Below are positions 13,131-19,542 of a DNA stretch of 19,542 nt, one piece after another. The position numbers and the translations under genes were made by a program. Within the stretch, counting starts at the first letter, position 1, and each line of letters opens with the position of its first letter. The DNA comes from Flammeovirgaceae bacterium UBA2338 (GTDB lineage: Bacteria; Bacteroidota; Bacteroidia; Cytophagales; Cyclobacteriaceae): NCBI GenBank assembly GCA_002344795.1, contig DDUM01000010.1, forward strand, positions 1 to 19,542. The letters run 5' to 3'. The notes under the pieces were generated by a model. It was not told the origin of the DNA, ran no database searches, and saw only the letters and a program-made list of their open reading frames with translations.

Positions 13131-16100
13131 ATGAGATTCTTAGTTGCCTTTTGTTGGTTGGTTGTATCAGTGAATATAAGTTATGCGCAAACCAATAATG
13201 AAAATGATCAATATTACCTCTACCTGATCGGGGACGCAGGTGAGCCTTGGGTTGCTTCAGCTCCTTATAGTACCACCATTCAGTCTCAACTGACAAATAA
13301 CGCTCATGTTCCTTCAGCCATTGTATACCTGGGAGATAATGTATACCCAAGAGGTGTTGAGGAGGAAGACCATAAAAACCGGAAAGAAGGAGAGCAAACT
13401 TTGAAAGATCAGGTGGCCATCACTGGTGAAAGGAGTGATGTGTATTTTATCCCCGGAAACCATGATTGGAAAAAGGGAAAAAGAAATGGCCTTCAGCAAT
13501 TGGGATATCAACAAAAATTTATTGATTCATTGCGCAATCCAAAAATTCAGTTCCTTCCCCAAAATGGATGCCCGGGTCCTGTGGAAGTGGCGCTTTCGGA
13601 TCAGATCACCCTTGTAATTATCGATTCGCAATGGTGGTTGCATCCCTGGGAAAAACCTGAAGGAGAAACAAGTACCTGTGAGTACAAGACAAAACCAGAA
13701 GTTATAGACGCTGTTGCAGATGTGTTACAACGAAATCAGGGAAAACAGGTTGTGATTGCAGCACATCATCCCCTATACACTTACGGAGCGCATGGTGGTG
13801 TGTCCACTTTAAAAGACCATATCTTTCCTTTGACTGTTGCAAAGAAAGGTTTGTACTTACCATTGCCCGTGGTAGGTTCTATTTACCCCATCTATAGAAA
13901 GGTCTTTGGTAATATTCAGGATACTGCCCATCCGGTTTACAGGGATTTTCGGAATTCACTGGAAGAGGTAATGAAGCAGTACCCCGGTACCATCTATGCT
14001 GCAGGTCATGAGCATGCGCTGGAATACATAAACAAGGACAGCGTGCACTATGTTGTAAGTGGAGCGGGATCAAAGTCTACCCATGTAAAACAAAAAGGGT
14101 ATGCGAAATTCGCTCAATCTTCATTGGGTTTTGTTCGCATTGCGGTGACAAAGGAAAATACAGTACGCATCGAATACTTTGTAGACAGTGAAACGACTCC
14201 AGCGTATACAGAAACCTTCTCAATTCCTAAAAAACCAGAGGTAGACGATGTACCAATGGTTGTTGAAGGTTTTGTTACAGCAAAAGCAAGTACACAATAC
14301 AACGCTACTGAAAATAAAAAGAAGTGGATGGGGGCTAATTATCGCGATGTGTGGGCGCAGGAAATTAAAGCCCCAATTTTTAATTTCAAATCTCCTAATG
14401 GGGAATTGAAAATCGTACAAAAGGGAGGAGGCATGCAAACCCTTTCGTTGCGGTTGGAAGATCCTGAGGGAAAGCAATTCACGCTCAGGTCTATTGAGAA
14501 GTATCCGGAGAAAGCTATACCGGAAGCATTTCGTGAAACATTTGCCAAAGATATTGTGCAGGACCAGATATCGGCAGCACATCCCTACGGTGCTTTAGTG
14601 GTTCCTTACCTGGCAGATGCAGCCGGTATTTATCATACCAATCCAAAAGTCGTTTGGGTGGCTGACGATCCCAGGTTAGGCGAATACAGAAAGACTTTTG
14701 CCAATCGGCTGATGTTGTTTGAAGAGCGTCCACAGGGTGAGGCAAAAGATATGGACTTTTTTGGGAATGCAGACGATATCGAGAGCACGTTGAAGGTAAT
14801 CGATAAACTGGCTGAGGACAATGACAATTATGTCGATCAGCAATTTGTTCTTCGTTCCCGGTTATTTGATTTATGGATTGGCGATTGGGACAGGCATGAT
14901 GACCAATGGCGGTGGGCAGAGTATGATATAAAAGGAGGGAAGATGTACCGACCTATTCCACGAGACAGGGATCAGGTCTTTTTTGTCAATGAAGGGAGAA
15001 TTCCCAAAATGGCAAGCAGAAAATGGTCTTTGCCAAAGTTGCAGGGTTTTGATTACGAACTGAAATGGCCTGCGGGTTTCATGTACAATGCAAGGTACTT
15101 CGATAGAAGTTTCCTTACCGTGCCTGATGAGGAGGACTGGATAAGGGAGGCCAGGGATTTGCAGAAAGTGCTTACCGATGAGGCAATAGAAAATGCCATT
15201 AGACAATGGCCAAAAGAAATTTTCGATTTACACGGTGAGGAAATAATCAAAAAGCTAAAGGCCAGGAGAGAAAAGTTGGTTGAGTACAGCTTAAATCATT
15301 ACTACTTTCTGGCAGAAGCAGTGAATGTGGTGGGATCCAACAAACATGAGTTATTTGATGTAACGTACCTCGATAATGGCGATCTGGAGGTGGTGGTTTT
15401 TAAAACCAAAAAGGATGGAGAAATCGACAAGGAAATATACAGGCGCACTTTTGTATATGGAGTTACAAAAGAAGTGAGGCTGTATGGATTGGAAGGCAAT
15501 GATCAGTTCAGATTCAATGGCAAGTCGGGCAAGCACATAAAGGTGCGGGTAATTGCGGGCAAAGGAGATGACAGATTCTCGGCTACCGCTAACCACAAGC
15601 CACTGGTTTATGCCAGGCCAAATGGTATTGAAATTGAGGAGGGAAGTAAGTTGAAAGACAGGAGGTCTTCAGATCCTTCGGTGAACGAATACAATAGGAA
15701 AGAATTTAAATACGATCTCCTGGCTCCACTGGTAATAGCGAATTATAATGTGGATGATGGAATATTTTTAGGTGGTGGTTTTTTGGCTACAACGCACGGA
15801 TTCAGAAAAGATCCTTACAAAACCAGGCATTTGGTTTTGGGTAGTTACGCCATCAATACTAGCTCGTTTAATTTCAGGTACCAGGGGCGTTATACAGGCT
15901 TGATCAGAAAATGGAATGGTGAGCTTGATCTGGATATCAAGTCCCCCAATTATGTCAACAACTTCTTTGGATGGGGCAACGAATCTGTTTTTGATAAAAC
16001 TATAGAAGATGATCCTGTGTTGGATATCGATCACCCCATTGATTATTACAGAATGAGGTTCAAAGATTGGTCGCTTAATTTTAACATAGAGAGAAGGATG

Positions 16101-16817
16101 GGATCGAATGGTTTTTTGAAATTTGGGCCGGCACTTCAAATTGTTGAGTTGGAGCGATCGGATGAAAATCGATTTGTAAAGGACTATGATGCTGCACTGC
16201 CTGAAACCATTCTGGAGAAGACTAAAAATTTTGCAGGAGTCAGTTACAGTTGGGGTATTGACAATAGGAATAGTCCTATGTTCACTACCAGAGGTCTTTA
16301 TTTTGAACAAAGCAGTCGATGGATGAATGACTTAGGATCATCCAACTCGTTTGGAAGTTACAATGCCTCACTGAGCTTATATCAATCATTCAGGTTGCCA
16401 GCCAAAGTTACCTTTGCTTTTAGAGCATCAGGTGGCCTGAATGAGGGTAACTACGAAATCTACCAGGCCCAAATTCTGAGTGGAAAAACGGAGCTGAGAG
16501 GTTTTAGAAAAACGAGATTCTACGGAGATAGCCGGTTGGTTTTTAACAATGAGGTAAGGATGAAGTTGGGAGATATTAGATCTTATTTCCTTCCTGCTGG
16601 TATTGGCATCAATGGCTTTTATGATGTAGGTCGGGTGTGGTATAAAGATGCCAGTGGAATAGACCCTACTTCCGCCACAGGTAAATCCAATGTTTGGCAC
16701 CAGGGATTTGGAGGAGGCATCTGGCTGACTCCATTTAATATGGCAGTAATCTCCATAGAGGCTGCGCATTCCGTTGAAGGAACGCTGGGCTACTTTCGGT
16801 TAGGGTTCCTGTTTTAA
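13131..16817 (+). CDS. Calcineurin-like phosphoesterase fused to outer-membrane beta-barrel
   Basis: 1228 residues from the ATG at 13131, which gives a proper signal peptide (cleavage near Y-A-Q, residue ~20); a TTG six codons upstream is less likely. Residues ~28-320 are a calcineurin-type metallophosphoesterase with D35 (I-G-D-A-G), G-D-N-V-Y (D69), G-N-H-D (109-112), A-A-H-H-P (H212-H213) and G-H-E-H (292-295). A middle region (~370-860) carries W-I-G-D-W-D-R-H-D-D-Q-W (582-593) and P-I-P-R-D-R-D-Q (608-615). The last ~365 residues are a BamA/TamA-like barrel (T-R-G-L-Y-F-E, G-F-G-G-G-I-W) ending in Phe, as outer-membrane proteins do. It is therefore a surface- or periplasm-facing phosphatase anchored by its own barrel. 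The substrate is unknown. Confidence 0.88.
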   Translation: MRFLVAFCWLVVSVNISYAQTNNENDQYYLYLIGDAGEPWVASAPYSTTIQSQLTNNAHVPSAIVYLGDNVYPRGVEEEDHKNRKEGEQTLKDQVAITGERSDVYFIPGNHDWKKGKRNGLQQLGYQQKFIDSLRNPKIQFLPQNGCPGPVEVALSDQITLVIIDSQWWLHPWEKPEGETSTCEYKTKPEVIDAVADVLQRNQGKQVVIAAHHPLYTYGAHGGVSTLKDHIFPLTVAKKGLYLPLPVVGSIYPIYRKVFGNIQDTAHPVYRDFRNSLEEVMKQYPGTIYAAGHEHALEYINKDSVHYVVSGAGSKSTHVKQKGYAKFAQSSLGFVRIAVTKENTVRIEYFVDSETTPAYTETFSIPKKPEVDDVPMVVEGFVTAKASTQYNATENKKKWMGANYRDVWAQEIKAPIFNFKSPNGELKIVQKGGGMQTLSLRLEDPEGKQFTLRSIEKYPEKAIPEAFRETFAKDIVQDQISAAHPYGALVVPYLADAAGIYHTNPKVVWVADDPRLGEYRKTFANRLMLFEERPQGEAKDMDFFGNADDIESTLKVIDKLAEDNDNYVDQQFVLRSRLFDLWIGDWDRHDDQWRWAEYDIKGGKMYRPIPRDRDQVFFVNEGRIPKMASRKWSLPKLQGFDYELKWPAGFMYNARYFDRSFLTVPDEEDWIREARDLQKVLTDEAIENAIRQWPKEIFDLHGEEIIKKLKARREKLVEYSLNHYYFLAEAVNVVGSNKHELFDVTYLDNGDLEVVVFKTKKDGEIDKEIYRRTFVYGVTKEVRLYGLEGNDQFRFNGKSGKHIKVRVIAGKGDDRFSATANHKPLVYARPNGIEIEEGSKLKDRRSSDPSVNEYNRKEFKYDLLAPLVIANYNVDDGIFLGGGFLATTHGFRKDPYKTRHLVLGSYAINTSSFNFRYQGRYTGLIRKWNGELDLDIKSPNYVNNFFGWGNESVFDKTIEDDPVLDIDHPIDYYRMRFKDWSLNFNIERRMGSNGFLKFGPALQIVELERSDENRFVKDYDAALPETILEKTKNFAGVSYSWGIDNRNSPMFTTRGLYFEQSSRWMNDLGSSNSFGSYNASLSLYQSFRLPAKVTFAFRASGGLNEGNYEIYQAQILSGKTELRGFRKTRFYGDSRLVFNNEVRMKLGDIRSYFLPAGIGINGFYDVGRVWYKDASGIDPTSATGKSNVWHQGFGGGIWLTPFNMAVISIEAAHSVEGTLGYFRLGFLF

Positions 16818-16928
16818 TAGCCCCCACAATTGTTGCTCCCAGGGTTCGGATTGGTATTCTGTACTTGCTCTCATCCTTCTTGCGGTACCTTGTAGTGCTT
16901 GTATTACTTCAATAGAAATCCTGGCCAT
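16800..16928 (-). CDS. Possible small protein, 42 aa
   Basis: Candidate only. On the minus strand an ATG at 16926-16928 opens 42 codons (M-A-R-I-S-I-E-V-I-Q-A-L-Q ... W-E-Q-Q-L-W-G-L-L-K) ending in TAA. Its end overlaps the convergent barrel gene by 18 bp. The same frame remains open upstream for about 28 more codons without a start. Composition is protein-like and helical, with two Trp residues. No family is recognised and no promoter was found. It could also be a remnant of a lost gene. It fills most of the 195-bp gap between the barrel and peptidase genes. Confidence 0.3.
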   Translation of the reverse strand: MARISIEVIQALQGTARRMRASTEYQSEPWEQQLWGLLKQEP

Positions 16929-16991
16929 ATTTTTTGTGTCAATTCCCTCATTTAATTCCCTTGACAGTAAAGTGCTAGTATTTCTTGTGCT

Positions 16992-16999
16992 TATCTTTG
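16992..16999 (+). promoter_or_regulatory. Putative -7 promoter element for the M13 peptidase gene
   Basis: TATCTTTG matches TAnnTTTG and ends 13 nt before the ATG at 17013. No TTTG is seen at the ideal upstream distance; TTGACA at 16961 is 28 nt away. Confidence 0.45.
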
Positions 17000-17012
17000 T
17001 TGTGATCCAATC

Positions 17013-19067
17013 ATGTTAATCATGCGTCAAAATTCAATCTTATTGGTGTTGCTGATTATTATCAACGCCTGTAGTTCCGAAACAAAAAAGGAAGTTTTTA
17101 ATGAAGGTTTAAATGTGGTCGATATGGATACAACCATACGGCCTCAGGATGACTTGTTTCATTTCGCCAACGGAGGGTGGCTGGCCAGAACACAAATTCC
17201 CGCAGACAGGGGGAGCTGGAATAGTTTTAGTGAATTGTACGAACATAACAATGCAATTTTATTAGAAGTACTGAAGGAGGCAGCGAACAACCCAAATTAT
17301 ATCGAGGGCACAGATCAGCGAAAGGCTTCCGATTTTTATAGTATAGGAATGGATTCGCTTTTGGCGGAAAAGATGGGTGCATCGGTACTCAATCCCACCT
17401 TTGCCCAAATAGAAAAAATCAACAGCACTACTTCACTTCAAAATTACCTTGTTCAGCAAGAGTTGGAGGGGGGTGGAGCTTTTTTTGGATTTTCCGTATT
17501 CTCCGACCTGATGGACTCCAAAACCAATGCAGCCTATCTGGGATCGGGTGGATTGGGATTACCGGAGAGAGACTATTATTTAAAAACAGATGAGAAGTCG
17601 AAAGAAACCCGGTTAAAATATTTGGACCACATAATGAAGATGTTGCAATTGTCGGGTGAGCCAATGGATCAGGCAAAAAAATCAGCAGATAAAGTGATGG
17701 CCATTGAAACGCAGTTGGCCAGGGCTACCCTTACCAAGGAGGAAAGCAGAAATCCTTCCAAAATGTATAACAAAAGATCAATAGCGCAGTTGCAAGCGCT
17801 GGCACCGGCCATCAATTGGAATAATTATTTTGAAGGATTGGGAGTTAAGACAGATAGTGTCATTGTAACTGAGCCCGAATTCATAAAGGAGTGTCAGGAA
17901 ATTTTTGAGAGTGAACGATGGAGTGATATCCGGGCTTATTTGAAATGGACAGCCATTCATGGAGCTGCTTCCTATTTGAATCATGCCATTGTATCGGAAT
18001 CCTTTGAATTCAATAGCAAGTATTTGAGAGGCACGGAAACATTGCGGCCAAGGTGGAAGCGGGTGCTGAGTGTGACGGATAACTTATTGGGAGATGCCAT
18101 TGGACAACTTTATGTGGATAAAGCTTTTCCACCGGAAGCCAAAAAGAAAGCCCTGGAGATGGTAGAAAATATTAAACTGGCCATGGCTGATCGCATAAAG
18201 AATTTGGACTGGATGACCGACTCAACAAAGCGCATGGCGCTGAGTAAGCTCAGCACGTTTACTGTGAAGATTGGATACCCTGATGAGTGGAAAAGTTATG
18301 CCGGATTGTTGATTGACAAATCACCCGAATCTTCTTCTTATTACCAGAATGCTGTGAATGCATCCCGATGGGCAGTAAGGCGAAATATTCAAAAATTAGG
18401 TAAACCGGTAGATAGAAAAGAATGGCACATGACTCCGCAAACGGTAAATGCCTACTACAATCCGCTCTTTAATGAAATCGTATTTCCTGCCGGTATATTA
18501 CAACCTCCATTTTATAATTACAAAGCAGATGAGGCGGTGAATTACGGTGGTATTGGCGCTGTCATTGGGCACGAGATATCCCATGGCTTTGATGATTCGG
18601 GTAGTCAGTTTGATGCAGAGGGAAACATGAAAAATTGGTGGAAGGAAGAAGACCTGAAATTGTTCAAACAAAAAGGAGATGCCCTGGCCAGTCAGTTCAA
18701 CACCTATGAGGTGCTTCCTGAGGTTTTTGTTCAGGGGGAGTTCACACTGGGAGAAAACATAGGGGATCTCGGTGGTGTGAATGTGGCGTATGAAGGATTG
18801 CAACGATTCCTTAGGGAGAATGGCAGACCAGGCCTTATCGATGGGTATACCCCAGAGCAACGGTTTTTTATTTCCTGGGCTACCATTTGGCGGTCAAAAG
18901 ACAAAGAAGAAAGTTTGAGAACGCAGGTCAATACCGATCCGCATGCACCAAATCTATTGAGGGCAAATGGTCCCGTGAGCAATGTAAAATACTTTTATGA
19001 CGCGTTTGATCTTAAGCCAGGTGATAAATTGTATAGAGAAGAGAAGGACAGGGTAGAGATTTGGTAG
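17013..19067 (+). CDS. M13 family zinc metallopeptidase, lipoprotein (neprilysin/PepO type)
   Basis: 684 residues, full length for the family. The ATG at 17013 or, three codons on, at 17022 (M-R-Q-N-S) leads to a lipoprotein signal ending I-I-N-A-C-S-S, so the mature protein is probably membrane-anchored by a lipidated Cys. The M13 N-terminal domain includes D-D-L-F-H-F-A-N-G-G-W-L. The catalytic part has N-A-Y-Y-N-P-L-F-N-E-I-V-F-P-A-G-I-L, the zinc site G-H-E-I-S-H-G-F-D-D (H520, E521, H524), and E581-N-I-G-D585-L-G-G giving the third ligand and supporting Asp. It ends R-V-E-I-W; the family standard is a C-terminal tryptophan motif. It is an oligopeptidase of the cell envelope, probably in peptide turnover. 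It appears to be a single-gene transcript. Confidence 0.93.
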   Translation: MLIMRQNSILLVLLIIINACSSETKKEVFNEGLNVVDMDTTIRPQDDLFHFANGGWLARTQIPADRGSWNSFSELYEHNNAILLEVLKEAANNPNYIEGTDQRKASDFYSIGMDSLLAEKMGASVLNPTFAQIEKINSTTSLQNYLVQQELEGGGAFFGFSVFSDLMDSKTNAAYLGSGGLGLPERDYYLKTDEKSKETRLKYLDHIMKMLQLSGEPMDQAKKSADKVMAIETQLARATLTKEESRNPSKMYNKRSIAQLQALAPAINWNNYFEGLGVKTDSVIVTEPEFIKECQEIFESERWSDIRAYLKWTAIHGAASYLNHAIVSESFEFNSKYLRGTETLRPRWKRVLSVTDNLLGDAIGQLYVDKAFPPEAKKKALEMVENIKLAMADRIKNLDWMTDSTKRMALSKLSTFTVKIGYPDEWKSYAGLLIDKSPESSSYYQNAVNASRWAVRRNIQKLGKPVDRKEWHMTPQTVNAYYNPLFNEIVFPAGILQPPFYNYKADEAVNYGGIGAVIGHEISHGFDDSGSQFDAEGNMKNWWKEEDLKLFKQKGDALASQFNTYEVLPEVFVQGEFTLGENIGDLGGVNVAYEGLQRFLRENGRPGLIDGYTPEQRFFISWATIWRSKDKEESLRTQVNTDPHAPNLLRANGPVSNVKYFYDAFDLKPGDKLYREEKDRVEIW

Positions 19068-19107
19068 TGTTCTATGGCGGTGGCCATCTAATATTTTTAC
19101 CTGAGGG

Positions 19108-19138
19108 TTTGTATTCAATGTTCCCTTTAGTAATATTG
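19108..19138 (+). promoter_or_regulatory. Promoter of the THX gene
   Basis: TTTG (19108-19111), exactly 19 nt of spacer, then TAATATTG (19131-19138), one base off TAnnTTTG. The predicted leader is about 13 nt. The layout is the same as that of the SRP RNA promoter in this window. Confidence 0.7.
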
Positions 19139-19157
19139 CCCCACCAAACGACCAATT

Positions 19158-19349
19158 ATGGGAAGAGGAGATAAAAAAACAAAGAAAGGAAAAATCTGGA
19201 AGGGTTCTTATGGAAACTCCAGGAAAAGGGCAGTGAATAAGGTGAAGCACACTCCCGTAGCCAAAGCTACGGAGGAAGTGGAGGCCAAACCAAAAGCAAA
19301 AAAAGTAAAAAAAGCAGCGAAGAAAAAAGCAAAGCCTGCTGAGAAATAA
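19158..19349 (+). CDS. 30S ribosomal protein THX (bTHX) with lysine-rich tail
   Basis: 63 residues. The first ~25 (M-G-R-G-D-K-K-T-K-K-G-K-I-W-K-G-S-Y-G-N-S-R) are the THX signature. This small basic protein sits in the head of the 30S subunit among 16S rRNA helices and stabilises it. Typical THX is about 25-30 residues in Thermus and longer in Bacteroidota. Here a tail of alternating Lys, Ala and Glu (e.g. K-A-K-K-V-K-K-A-A-K-K-K-A-K) more than doubles the length. It has its own good promoter and a strong terminator about 100 bp downstream, so it is monocistronic. Confidence 0.9.
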   Translation: MGRGDKKTKKGKIWKGSYGNSRKRAVNKVKHTPVAKATEEVEAKPKAKKVKKAAKKKAKPAEK

Positions 19350-19449
19350 TGACAATCAATATCAACATAGCATGGTGGTGGCATTTCCTGAAATCGGGGA
19401 TTGGCTGCTTGTGCTATAGTTAAAATTATATAGCATCTGTTAATAGAAG

Positions 19450-19491
19450 CCCCCGCCCCCGGGTCGCGCGGGGCGGGGGGGGGTTTTTTTT
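19450..19491 (+). terminator. Very GC-rich intrinsic terminator after THX
   Basis: CCCCCGCCCC (19450-19459) pairs perfectly with GGGGCGGGGG (19470-19479) around a 10-nt loop. Four further G then eight T follow. It ends the THX transcript. The 60 bp after it, to the window end, are AT-rich with no gene seen. Confidence 0.85.
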
Positions 19492-19542
19492 CTTTTCCTT
19501 AATCTAGTTTTATTATTATATTTACATTGATAAAAAAAAAGC

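Noticed and set aside
19484..19542. Start of a further gene at the right edge
   Set aside because: Only AT-rich sequence with a TATATTTA-like string near 19517-19524 is visible; no reading frame or full promoter can be supported before the window ends.

Overview
The window looks like chromosomal DNA of a gliding-type Bacteroidota, most likely order Cytophagales. The evidence is a type IX secretion (T9SS) sorting domain followed by a PorP/SprF-type protein, Bacteroidota-style promoters (TAnnTTTG, with TTTG 19 nt upstream in the clearest cases), little Shine-Dalgarno signal, ribosomal protein THX, an M13 lipoprotein peptidase and a large surface phosphoesterase/beta-barrel fusion. The order-level placement is an inference from gene content.

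Layout. 1-3392: 3' part of a large secreted PKD-repeat protein with a type B T9SS sorting domain, overlapping by 4 bp a porP/sprF-like gene. 3493-6859: a forward run of CCA tRNA nucleotidyltransferase, a secreted TPR protein, an ECF sigma factor and a single-pass membrane protein in the anti-sigma position. 6857-8028: an unusual tandem array, described below. 8029-9991 (minus strand): an FtsE-type ABC ATPase, a fructose-6-phosphate aldolase/transaldolase, the SRP RNA with a textbook promoter, and an 80-aa protein of unknown function. 9997-11831 (plus): a GNAT acetyltransferase and a six-TM class III nucleotide cyclase with atypical active-site residues. 11819-13021 (minus): an HD phosphohydrolase fused to a Pycsar-type (PycTM-like) membrane effector, convergent with the cyclase. 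13131-16817: calcineurin-like phosphoesterase plus outer-membrane beta-barrel fusion. 17013-19067: M13 metallopeptidase lipoprotein. 19158-19349: THX, followed by a very GC-rich terminator.

The two regions most worth attention are these. (1) The 6857-8028 array consists of five copies of a 95-bp GC-rich element with inverted-repeat ends. Each of the first four is followed by a truncated copy of the 3' end of the neighbouring ftsE-like gene. All elements share the same left end, while the ftsE fragments end at gene positions 8168, 8147, 8126 and 8105/8106, a ladder of about 21-nt steps. Three of the four junctions carry extra bases, all of them C. The differences between the ftsE fragments are synonymous, conservative or in-frame, so they look like old coding alleles rather than decaying junk. 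(2) The cyclase/HD-PycTM pair looks like a variant of the Pycsar cyclic-pyrimidine defence or signalling architecture. The effector carries its own putative phosphohydrolase domain, and the cyclase lacks the usual adenine-recognition pair.

The other genes are ordinary housekeeping or surface functions. No tRNA, rRNA, CRISPR array, transposase or phage gene was seen.
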